A DNA stretch of 6,194 nucleotides, taken from Coraliomargarita sp. CAG:312. GTDB taxonomy: Bacteria; Verrucomicrobiota; Verrucomicrobiia; Opitutales; Intestinicryptomonadaceae. Below the pieces are notes generated by a model. That model did not search any database and was not told where the DNA came from. It saw only the letters and a program-made list of their open reading frames with translations. Each line of letters opens with the position of its first letter. The first letter of the stretch is position 1. Shown here piece by piece: positions 1 to 6,069 of the stretch. The position numbers and the translations under genes are program-made. Where the stretch lies: the NCBI GenBank assembly GCA_000438015.1, contig FR901586.1, positions 24,571 through 30,764 of the forward strand, read 5' to 3'.

Positions 1-597
1 ACTGGTATTTTAACCATGGAATTGGATGGCATGCTGCATTCTCCGCAATGGCATCTGAACGACCTTACCGAAAAAATCTGCGCGCGCGCTGCAAAAAAGC
101 TTGGAGGACATCCGTCTATAATAGCGGGGGATATTATGCAGGTTGGGATTCCGAAGAATCTTGATATGGTCGTTTCGTCATCCTGTTTCCAATGGGTAGG
201 CGATTTGCGAAAACTTTTCGGCAAGATAAATGCGTCAATGAGTCCGGGGGGAATTTTAGCGTTTTCAACTTTTGGAAATAAAAATTACATTCAGATTCGC
301 TCGCTGCTGGGGAAGGGATTAGAATATAGCCGCCTTGAGGAAATAACCGAAGCTCTTGAAAAATCTGGATTTTGCGTATTGCATGCGGCCGAAGATTTGC
401 GCCTAGCGGAGTTCAAGTCGCCTTCGGACGTTTTGCGGCACATAAAATCGACCGGCGTAAACGGAGGATTTTCGGAATTTTGGACGCCGTCAAAGCTGAG
501 GGGATTTTCCGCCCGCTACCGCAGCGCGTATCCGTCTGAAAACGGAGTTGTCTTGACATACAATCCCATAAGAATCATAGCAAAAAAGAAGTCTTGA
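1..597 (+). CDS. bioC: Malonyl-ACP O-methyltransferase BioC (3' part)
   Basis: BioC transfers a methyl group from S-adenosylmethionine to the free carboxyl of malonyl-ACP, so that fatty acid synthesis can build the pimeloyl chain of biotin; it is cytosolic. The reading frame is open from the first base. It starts inside SAM motif I (visible residues TGILT), so the ATG at position 16 is internal and the true start lies upstream. About 198 residues are visible, which with some 50 missing ones fits the usual length near 250. Visible marks of a class I methyltransferase are NDL at the acidic loop, AGD (motif II region, residues 42-44), SSSCFQWV (about 59-66), a PGG turn followed by LAFSTFG, and the C-terminal LTYNPIRIIAKK. 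The NDL and STFG wording and the C-terminus remind me of Bacteroidota-type BioC. The gene ends one base before bioD, which strongly supports the assignment over a generic methyltransferase. Confidence 0.9.
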   Translation, partial: TGILTMELDGMLHSPQWHLNDLTEKICARAAKKLGGHPSIIAGDIMQVGIPKNLDMVVSSSCFQWVGDLRKLFGKINASMSPGGILAFSTFGNKNYIQIRSLLGKGLEYSRLEEITEALEKSGFCVLHAAEDLRLAEFKSPSDVLRHIKSTGVNGGFSEFWTPSKLRGFSARYRSAYPSENGVVLTYNPIRIIAKKKS

Positions 598-598
598 T

Positions 599-1237
599 AT
601 GCAAAAAATATTTGTAAGCGGAATAGACACAAACATCGGCAAGACCGTGGCCGCAGGATGGCTTGCGCGCAATTTTATGGCGCAAGGCAAAAGCGTCATA
701 ACTCAAAAACTTATTCAAACCGGTTGCGTGGGGATCTCGGAGGACATTCTCGCCCACAGAAAAATTATGGGCGTGGGAATCCTTCCCGAAGACTCCGACT
801 CCACCACATGCAAATACGTCCTGCGCTTTCCGTCATCCCCGCATCTTGCGTGCAGGCTTGAAAACGTAAAGCTAGACTTGCGCTCCATTGCCGAAAATAC
901 TGAAAAGCTCGCGCGTAAATTCGACGTCGTTATAATAGAGGGCGCGGGCGGGCTTATGGTTCCTTTGACGGAGCACGTTCTTACTTCCGACTATATCAAG
1001 GAAAACGATTTGCAAGTTGCGCTAGTCGTTTCCTCCCGCTTGGGAAGCTTAAACCACGCGCTGCTCAGCCTTGAGTATTGCTTGAAAAAGCCTCTAAAGC
1101 TCTACGGGATCGTCTATAACACTTATCCGAAGGCTGACAAGGAAATTGAAGACTCTACGCGCGATTACTTAAAGGCGTATCTTGAAAAGAATTTCCCCGG
1201 CGCGAAATTTTTAGAAATGGACAAATTGGAGTTTTAA
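599..1237 (+). CDS. bioD: ATP-dependent dethiobiotin synthetase BioD
   Basis: BioD carboxylates 7,8-diaminopelargonic acid with CO2 and ATP to form the ureido ring of dethiobiotin, the penultimate step of biotin synthesis; it acts as a cytosolic dimer. The 212 residues match the family's usual length (about 220). The P-loop GIDTNIGKT lies at residues 8-16. K37 in QKLIQTGC corresponds to the catalytic lysine of the E. coli enzyme, and D49 to the metal-binding aspartate. SPH at 80-82 contacts substrate in known BioD structures, EGAGG is at 114-118, and SSRLGSLNHALL matches the later conserved loop. No catalytic residue appears to be missing. E. coli has KPVASG where this protein has KLIQTG, a form I associate with Bacteroidota. 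The ATG follows the bioC stop by one base and has a weak GAAG Shine-Dalgarno 7 bases upstream, so translational coupling to bioC is likely. Confidence 0.95.
   Translation: MQKIFVSGIDTNIGKTVAAGWLARNFMAQGKSVITQKLIQTGCVGISEDILAHRKIMGVGILPEDSDSTTCKYVLRFPSSPHLACRLENVKLDLRSIAENTEKLARKFDVVIIEGAGGLMVPLTEHVLTSDYIKENDLQVALVVSSRLGSLNHALLSLEYCLKKPLKLYGIVYNTYPKADKEIEDSTRDYLKAYLEKNFPGAKFLEMDKLEF
1226..1231 (+). promoter_or_regulatory. Ribosome binding site of the HAD gene
   Basis: TTGGAG lies 7 bases before the ATG at 1239 and inside the end of bioD. It is one of the clearer Shine-Dalgarno sequences in the window and supports that start. It also shows that the HAD gene can initiate on its own despite the one-base gap after bioD. 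Confidence 0.55.
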
Positions 1238-1238
1238 T

Positions 1239-1907
1239 ATGCGTGAATTTAAAGCGGCTTTATTTGATTTGGACGGGACTTTGGTCGACAATTATGCGGC
1301 AATCCATAAATGCCTTGAGATTTCTTTCAAGAAATTCGGCGTGGAGGCACCGTCTTTTGGGGATGTCTATAAGGCTGTTGGCGGTTCTATATTGATAACA
1401 ATTCAGAAACTTTTGCCCGAGCAAAAACAGAGCCTTGCCGACTGCATAGGAAGCCATTATTTGAAGATATTTCCGGATTACCTATTTTACGGGCTTGAAC
1501 CCATGCCGTATGCCCGAGATATTCTTAAGGCCTTGCGGGCGCGCGGCTTTAAGCTGGCGTGCTTTACAAACAAACAGCAGGACGGAGCTGAGACCATCCT
1601 GAAAAGCCTTGATATGGCGGGCGATTTGGACGCGGTAATCGGCACAACGCTTAAGTCTGCGCGCAAGCCGTCAAAAGAGTTTTCCCAAGCCGCCTTGGAC
1701 AGGCTTTGCGTTTCGGCAGACGAATGCGTTGGGGTGGGCGATTCTAAATATGATTATATGGCGGCGGAGGCGGTTGGCATGCCCAGCGCAATCGTTGCAA
1801 CAGGCGCAGATTCAAGGCCGTGGCTCGCGGAGAATTGTCCCAATTCGCTTGGAGTTTTTGAGAACTTGAAGGATTTGTCTGCGGCGGTTTTTGATATTGC
1901 GCTTTAG
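1239..1907 (+). CDS. HAD-family phosphatase, phosphoglycolate phosphatase-like
   Basis: This is a soluble haloacid dehalogenase superfamily hydrolase of 222 residues, most like the Gph/PGP phosphatases that remove phosphate from 2-phosphoglycolate or other small phosphoesters. All four HAD motifs are present. Motif I is DLDGTLVDN with nucleophile D10 and acid D12. Motif II is FTNK with T110. Motif III is K143 in ARKPSKEF. Motif IV is GVGDSKYD with D168 and D172. The helical stretch at about 18-85 is the usual C1 cap. The protein therefore looks catalytically complete, but substrates within this family cannot be read from motifs. It begins one base after bioD, so it is expressed with the biotin genes. 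No HAD phosphatase is an established biotin enzyme, so it is probably a housekeeping phosphatase downstream, though a linked role cannot be excluded. GPH-like activity is a family-based inference. Confidence 0.85.
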   Translation: MREFKAALFDLDGTLVDNYAAIHKCLEISFKKFGVEAPSFGDVYKAVGGSILITIQKLLPEQKQSLADCIGSHYLKIFPDYLFYGLEPMPYARDILKALRARGFKLACFTNKQQDGAETILKSLDMAGDLDAVIGTTLKSARKPSKEFSQAALDRLCVSADECVGVGDSKYDYMAAEAVGMPSAIVATGADSRPWLAENCPNSLGVFENLKDLSAAVFDIAL

Positions 1908-1922
1908 TCGTTTCGGCGCAAT
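1896..1922 (+). other. Hairpin across the HAD stop codon, before recD2
   Basis: ATTGCGC (1896-1902) is exactly complementary to GCGCAAT (1916-1922), giving a 7-bp stem with a 13-base loop that contains the HAD stop codon. A mixed A/T stretch (TATATCTTTAT) follows, not a clean T-run. It could act as a weak terminator or attenuator between the HAD gene and recD2, or affect RNA stability or recD2 initiation. Function is inferred only from the symmetry. Confidence 0.35.
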
Positions 1923-1933
1923 TATATCTTTAT

Positions 1934-4132
1934 ATGGATTACGGCGAAACAAGTGTAGAGGGAGTGGTTGAACGAATCGTTTATTTCAACGACGACACCT
2001 GTTATTGCATCGCCGTAATGAAGCCGACTTCTAGAACTGAAAAGAAAGAGAGCATTACTATAACCGGCGTAATGCCTGCTGTCCAATGCGGAGAGACGGT
2101 GCTTGTTAAGGGAATATGGTCCCGCCATCCGCAGTACGGGGCGCAGATAAAGGTGAGGGAGTTTGAGTCGAGGCTGCCTTCCGGAGTTTATGGAATAGAA
2201 AAATATTTGGGTTCTGGGCTTGTCGACGGAATAGGGCTGGTGTACGCGAAAAAAATAGTCGAACGTTTCGGCGAGGATACGCTTAGGATAATCGATACCG
2301 AATCTTCGCGCTTGCGCGAGGTTAAAGGAATCGGAGCCGCCCGCGCCAAAAAGATAAAAGCCTCCTGGGACGAGCAGCGGGCTTTGCGGGACATAATGAT
2401 AGCCATGCGCATTTATGGGATAGGCATGGCAATGTGCGTTCGCATAATGAGGCATTTTGGGGCGGATGCCGCGGAGGTTGTGCGCACCCAGCCGTACAGG
2501 CTCATGCGCGAAATCGACGGAATCGGCTTCAAGACAGCGGATATGATTGCCCTCAATATCGGAATTTCAAATGAAAGCCCCGAACGCATAGAGGCCGGGA
2601 TTCTCCACCTCGTTGGAGAGTCTGAAGATTCTGGAAATACTTGTATTTTGGGCGGAGAACTTGTGTCGCGCGCGGCGGAAATGTTGGGGGTAGATTCCCA
2701 GCGTTGCTTGGCGGCTTTGGATTCGCTGGTAAATTCTTGCCAATTGCGCATAGTCGGCGGAAAATATGTTCAAAGCGCGCAGCAGGATTATGCAGAGAGG
2801 CGCATAGTCCAAAACTTGGCTAGGATTCAGAAGTCTCCGTCGTCGCTGCCTCCGATAAAATTTGAAAAAGCCGCAGAATGGGCTAAATCCCGGGCCGGAT
2901 TCGATTTTGCGCCAGAACAAACAAGCGCAATAATAGCAGCGTTAAAAAACAAGGTAAGCATTATAACCGGAGGCCCGGGAACAGGCAAGACGACAATCTT
3001 GCGGGCGCTTTGCGATATTCTGAGGGCAAAAAAATGCCTTCCAGTTTTAGCTGCTCCCACTGGAAGGGCCGCCCAGAGAATGTCCGAAAGCACGGGAGTG
3101 GAGGCAAAAACTTTGCATAGGCTTCTGGGGTACGAAAACGGAAAATTTGTCCACAACGAGTACAACTGCATAGAGGCTAAGTTTCTCGTCATAGACGAGG
3201 CTTCCATGCTAGATACAAAACTTGCTGCCTCTGTTTTCGCCGCAGTTCCGGATTCCGCCCACATTGTGCTTGTCGGCGACATCGACCAGCTGCCGAGCGT
3301 AGGCGCGGGAAATGTTTTAAAGGACGTTATAGCGTCGGAAAAATTTGCGGTCACAACTTTAAATAAAATTTTCCGTCAGGGCGAGCGCAGCCAGATTGTC
3401 GTCGTTGCCCACGGCATACTTGGCGGAAGCGAGTCGATGTCAGGTTTCGAGCCGTGCTCTTTGGGGGGCGCAGATCCTTTGCGCGACGTCAATTTTATAT
3501 CGGCGGAAAATCCGCAAGATTGCATGGACGCTTGCGTGGAGCTTATACGCGATAAAATTCCGTTGTGGTATGGGATTGATCCCATTTCCGATGTTCAGCT
3601 GATAGCTCCAATGCACAAAGGCACCGCCGGAATTTCGGCCTTTAATTCCCGCTTGAAATCCGCCCTCAACGACGGCGCAAAACCATTGATGTTCGGAAGC
3701 GCGTCGTATTGCGTTGGAGACAAAATTATGCAGACCCGCAATAATTACGACATAGGAGTTTTTAACGGGGACATGGGAAGGATAGTTTCGATATCTCCGG
3801 ACGGATCATACTTGTCGGCAGATTTCGACGGCAGAAAAATAGAATTGGCAAAGTCTGATTTGGCAGACTTTCAGCACGCCTACGCCATAAGCATACACAA
3901 ATCGCAGGGGAGCGAGTTTCCGGTGGTTGTAATTCCGCTTTTGAGGCAGCATTACATAATGCTGCAGCGCAATCTATTATACACGGGAATTACGCGCGCC
4001 AGAAAGAAGGTGTTTGTGGTGGGCGATCCTTCGGCGTGGGCTGCCGCAGTGAGAAATTCGCGTTCGGTCAGGCGCAGAACCTATTTAAAGGAAAGGTTGA
4101 ATCCAGATGGGAATAAAAATTTACAATCTTGA
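1934..4132 (+). CDS. recD2: RecD2-family SF1B DNA helicase
   Basis: RecD2 is a 5'-3' DNA helicase of superfamily 1B found in bacteria without relying on RecBC, with roles in DNA repair and replication fork maintenance. The 732 residues show the full RecD2 layout. An N-terminal OB-like segment (about 6-80) is followed by helix-hairpin-helix motifs (96-113, 127-145, 162-176, 191-210). These N-terminal parts separate RecD2 from the RecBCD subunit RecD. The motor then shows Walker A GGPGTGKTT (346-354, K352), APTGRAA (374-380), Walker B DEAS (421-424), GDIDQLPSVGAG (448-459), FRQ (480-482), MHKGTAG (560-566), NGDMG (611-615), HKSQGSEFP (655-663) and YTGITRARK (683-691). No motif is missing. The ATG at 1934 is chosen because the SVEGVVERIVYFN opening matches the family start. 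No Shine-Dalgarno precedes it. The gene is probably co-transcribed with the bio genes, without a functional link to them. Confidence 0.95.
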   Translation: MDYGETSVEGVVERIVYFNDDTCYCIAVMKPTSRTEKKESITITGVMPAVQCGETVLVKGIWSRHPQYGAQIKVREFESRLPSGVYGIEKYLGSGLVDGIGLVYAKKIVERFGEDTLRIIDTESSRLREVKGIGAARAKKIKASWDEQRALRDIMIAMRIYGIGMAMCVRIMRHFGADAAEVVRTQPYRLMREIDGIGFKTADMIALNIGISNESPERIEAGILHLVGESEDSGNTCILGGELVSRAAEMLGVDSQRCLAALDSLVNSCQLRIVGGKYVQSAQQDYAERRIVQNLARIQKSPSSLPPIKFEKAAEWAKSRAGFDFAPEQTSAIIAALKNKVSIITGGPGTGKTTILRALCDILRAKKCLPVLAAPTGRAAQRMSESTGVEAKTLHRLLGYENGKFVHNEYNCIEAKFLVIDEASMLDTKLAASVFAAVPDSAHIVLVGDIDQLPSVGAGNVLKDVIASEKFAVTTLNKIFRQGERSQIVVVAHGILGGSESMSGFEPCSLGGADPLRDVNFISAENPQDCMDACVELIRDKIPLWYGIDPISDVQLIAPMHKGTAGISAFNSRLKSALNDGAKPLMFGSASYCVGDKIMQTRNNYDIGVFNGDMGRIVSISPDGSYLSADFDGRKIELAKSDLADFQHAYAISIHKSQGSEFPVVVIPLLRQHYIMLQRNLLYTGITRARKKVFVVGDPSAWAAAVRNSRSVRRRTYLKERLNPDGNKNLQS
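4087..4096 (+). promoter_or_regulatory. psd: Ribosome binding site of psd within recD2
   Basis: AAAGGAAAGG lies inside the end of recD2, 10 bases before the psd ATG. It is purine-rich and contains AAGGA, so it is the likely ribosome binding site. Its presence supports a start inside the upstream gene and not a downstream in-frame codon. Confidence 0.5.
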
Positions 4133-4997
4133 AAAGGGAGAGTTTGAAGAGGAGAAAGTTTGCGCAGAGGGCTTTATGCGCTTCCTATACGGCTGCCGCG
4201 CCGGAAACTTTCTGGTGTGGTCGCTTTTTAAGCGTGTTTTGTTTTCGCGCTTGTGCGGATTGTGGGCTGATTCCCGCCGCAGTTCAAAGGCGGTTTTAAA
4301 ATTTATTGCGGACAACAATATCAATACGGACGAAATGCTTTACGCCCCGTCTAATTTCAAGACTTTCAATGAATTTTTTACGCGAGCTCTCGCGGAAGGA
4401 GCGCGTCCACTAGCCGATTGCGACGTTTCATTTCCATCAGATGGAAGGCATTTGCTCGTGGAAAATGTTTCCGAAAGCGATACTTTTTACGTAAAGGGGC
4501 GTCGTTTCGACTTGGCAAGTTTCTTTGGCGACGCGGCTTTGGCGGAGCGTTTTAGAGGCGCCGACATGCTTATATCTCGGCTTTGCCCGTCTGATTACCA
4601 CCGTTTTCACTATCCTATTTCCGGAGAAATTGCGGCTAGGAAAGAAATATCTGGATCGTTGTTTTCCGTCAGCCCCATTGCTTTGGTTCCGCGCCTTAGC
4701 GTATTGTGGGAGAACAAGCGGATTTTAAATATGATAGAGTCTCCGACGCTTGGAATGTGCGCATTTGTGGAAATAGGGGCGACTAACGTCGGGAGCATAA
4801 TAAATTTTGACAAAGTTGGAGCTTTGGCGGTTAGGGGAGCCCAGGCTGGTATGTTTAAATTCGGGGGGTCTTGCGTGGTCACGCTAATCCCAAAATCTGC
4901 GAATATAAAGTGGAATTCCACTCTTAGAGAAATGAGTTCGCAATCCGTGGAGTGCTACTGCAAGGCTAATACCTGCGCTGCGTGCATGGAAAAATAG
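4107..4997 (+). CDS. psd: Phosphatidylserine decarboxylase proenzyme
   Basis: Psd decarboxylates phosphatidylserine to phosphatidylethanolamine at the cytoplasmic face of the membrane. The proenzyme cleaves itself, and the new N-terminal serine becomes a pyruvoyl cofactor. The 296 residues contain FNEFFTR (87-93), PSDG with D112, DYHRFHYP (163-170, H165 and H168), VEIGATNVGSI (221-231) and the cleavage motif FGGS (252-255). These predict a beta chain of 1-254 and an alpha chain of 255-296 with S255 as pyruvoyl precursor. D112, H165 or H168, and S255 are the expected self-cleavage residues. The N-terminus (IYNLEKGEFEEEKV) and the GGS site look like the chlamydial form. The start overlaps the end of recD2 by 26 bases. 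Oddly, the C-terminus is cysteine-rich (C283, C285, C290, C293) where related enzymes usually end in a GQ-type motif. The mature fold appears complete otherwise. Membrane association is a family trait; I see no clear transmembrane helix. Confidence 0.93.
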   Translation: MGIKIYNLEKGEFEEEKVCAEGFMRFLYGCRAGNFLVWSLFKRVLFSRLCGLWADSRRSSKAVLKFIADNNINTDEMLYAPSNFKTFNEFFTRALAEGARPLADCDVSFPSDGRHLLVENVSESDTFYVKGRRFDLASFFGDAALAERFRGADMLISRLCPSDYHRFHYPISGEIAARKEISGSLFSVSPIALVPRLSVLWENKRILNMIESPTLGMCAFVEIGATNVGSIINFDKVGALAVRGAQAGMFKFGGSCVVTLIPKSANIKWNSTLREMSSQSVECYCKANTCAACMEK

Positions 4998-5062
4998 GCG
5001 CAATTTAAGGGCGGGCGCTTATTTTGTTTTCTCTGTGCGCCCGAGTGTTTCCCATATTGCGC
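4998..5062. repeat. Nested inverted repeat after psd
   Basis: The outer arms GCGCAAT (4998-5004) and ATTGCGC (5056-5062) are perfectly complementary. Inside them, CGGGCGC (5012-5018) pairs with GCGCCCG (5037-5043) to give a 7-bp GC-rich stem with an 18-base, T-rich loop. The structure begins at the base after the psd stop. It has no T-run after it, so it is not a classical intrinsic terminator. It may protect the mRNA 3' end, help termination, or be an unrecognised structured element. Only the symmetry is observed. Confidence 0.45.
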
Positions 5063-5104
5063 GGTCATAGATGCACGGAAACTTACCGCTGAACAAATAG
5101 ATTC

Positions 5105-5136
5105 AGCCGCCGTATATTGCAGCAAGCCGGCTTTTT
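5105..5136 (+). terminator. Weak terminator-like hairpin downstream of psd
   Basis: AGCCG (5105-5109) can pair with CGGCT (5128-5132), and TTTT follows directly. The 18-base loop is long and the stem only 5 bp. An alternative pairing of GCCGG (5126-5130) with CCGGC (5147-5151) competes with it. It is the only stem plus T-run I see after psd, in a place where convergent transcription from both sides has to stop. Confidence 0.25.
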
Positions 5137-5234
5137 AATTATCTTTCCGGCGCGGCGAAAAAACTGGCGAACTTTAATATAGGCGAGCATGCCCCGTATG
5201 GGGAGTTAAAATTTTGCCGCTTGGTTTCGGGCAA

Positions 5235-5573
5235 TCAGCATGGAGGCCAGTGAAGCTGGCGTCCTCCAAGTATGTGTATATGCAGATGGGGAACTGTTTC
5301 TCCGGCTAGAAGCCCGTTGTTGATTACTATTCTAAAACCGTCCTTTAGCCCGCATTGTTCGGCTATTTTCGGCGCAGTCAGCATCAGGTGCGAAAGTATT
5401 TGCGCATCTTCTGCCGACGCTTCCGAAATCCTTGCTATGGGCTTTACAGGGAAGAGAAGAACGTGCACGGGCGCTTGAGGATTTATGTCGTTTATCGCAG
5501 CGCACACGTCGTCTTTATAGACGATTTTCGACGGTATTTCACCATCCAATATTTTTTGAAAAAGCGTTTTCAT
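5235..5573 (-). CDS. HIT-family (HINT-type) nucleotide-binding protein
   Basis: This is a small cytosolic histidine triad protein of the HINT branch, whose members hydrolyse purine nucleoside phosphoramidates and related AMP-linked compounds; the cellular substrate is usually unknown. With the chosen start it has 112 residues, the normal HINT length. It opens with LFQKILDGEIPSKIVYKDD, as HINT proteins do. It carries INN (84-86), the triad H96-L-H98-I-H100 in GETVPHLHIHILGGR (nucleophile H98), and the closing HWPP (108-111) typical of HinT. A position where HINT proteins often have KKH reads VKP here. The start is uncertain: an ATG at 5618, two bases after the upstream stop, would add 15 residues with no family resemblance. 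I prefer 5573 because the protein then starts where relatives do, although neither ATG has a clear Shine-Dalgarno. It is last in the minus-strand unit and convergent with psd. Confidence 0.9.
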   Translation of the reverse strand: MKTLFQKILDGEIPSKIVYKDDVCAAINDINPQAPVHVLLFPVKPIARISEASAEDAQILSHLMLTAPKIAEQCGLKDGFRIVINNGLLAGETVPHLHIHILGGRQLHWPPC

Positions 5574-5620
5574 AAACTGAACTGGAAAATGTCCAAGCGC
5601 GCGGTTTTTGCAAACCATTT

Positions 5621-6058
5621 TTACACGAATAAGATTTCCAAATTGGGAAACGCCTTCGCATAGCGCATCGCGTAGGCTTCAATTAGCTCTATGTTTTCGG
5701 CGTAGGCCTCGCGCTTTTGGCGCGAGACCCGCTTTCCGCCAGCCCTAGCGTCGAGACCGCATACTATAAGCACGGCCCTTTCAAATCCAGAAAGCCGCTT
5801 TATTGCGGAGGAAATCATGGGCAGTGCAAACAGGGGGTCGAATGTTGGTTTTTCTATTTCAACAACTTCTACAGCGGCTTCGGGATCGTAGATTTTTAGA
5901 ATGCTTTTTGCGAAGTCTCCAAGCGCGATTTTTCCGCTCTCCATTTCAGACAAAGCCGCGCAAACGCCTTTTGACGCGCTTGCGTAAAAGTCTCTGCCTG
6001 CCGCGCTTCTTGCGGCTAGAAGTCGGTTTAAAACCATTATTTTGTCGGAGTCATCCAT
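5621..6058 (-). CDS. Unrecognised 145-residue protein
   Basis: I do not recognise this protein. It is 145 residues with no signal peptide or membrane helix, so it is probably cytosolic. It appears largely helical, with alanine-rich segments. A basic, possibly flexible stretch (about 102-116: DARAGGKRVSRQKRE) follows a hydrophobic strand (AVLIVCGLDA), and the C-terminus is another hydrophobic strand (NLEILFV). The middle (DPEAAVEVVEIEKPTFDP) is acidic. I prefer the ATG at 6058, which has AAGAAG directly upstream and lies 11 bases beyond the previous stop. A GTG at 6124 would add 22 residues but would overlap the preceding gene by 55 bases with no supporting ribosome site. The open frame, its tight spacing to both neighbours and shared orientation argue that it is a real gene in one transcript with the HIT gene, which gives no firm clue to its role. 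Confidence 0.65.
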   Translation of the reverse strand: MDDSDKIMVLNRLLAARSAAGRDFYASASKGVCAALSEMESGKIALGDFAKSILKIYDPEAAVEVVEIEKPTFDPLFALPMISSAIKRLSGFERAVLIVCGLDARAGGKRVSRQKREAYAENIELIEAYAMRYAKAFPNLEILFV

Positions 6059-6069
6059 CTTCTTTTCGC

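Noticed and set aside
16..18. ATG at 16 as the start of bioC
   Set aside because: The frame is open to base 1 and reads TGILT, part of SAM motif I, just before this ATG. The methyltransferase fold needs that upstream part.
2413..3354. Long minus-strand open frames inside recD2 (also 1922-2455)
   Set aside because: They lie opposite a helicase with every motif intact, have low-complexity serine- and proline-rich translations with no recognisable domain, and look like by-products of its codon usage.
5192..5203. CCCC-GTAT-GGGG hairpin as terminator of the HIT gene
   Set aside because: The stem is only 4 bp and no T-run follows on the minus strand.
4998..5234. tRNA or known riboswitch in the spacer
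   Set aside because: I see no cloverleaf, no GTTCGA-type T-loop and no recognised riboswitch core. It also lies between convergent gene ends, where a riboswitch is not expected.
5355..5663. Plus-strand open frame opposite the HIT gene
   Set aside because: The minus strand carries an intact HIT protein with its triad and HWPP end. The plus frame shows no motif.
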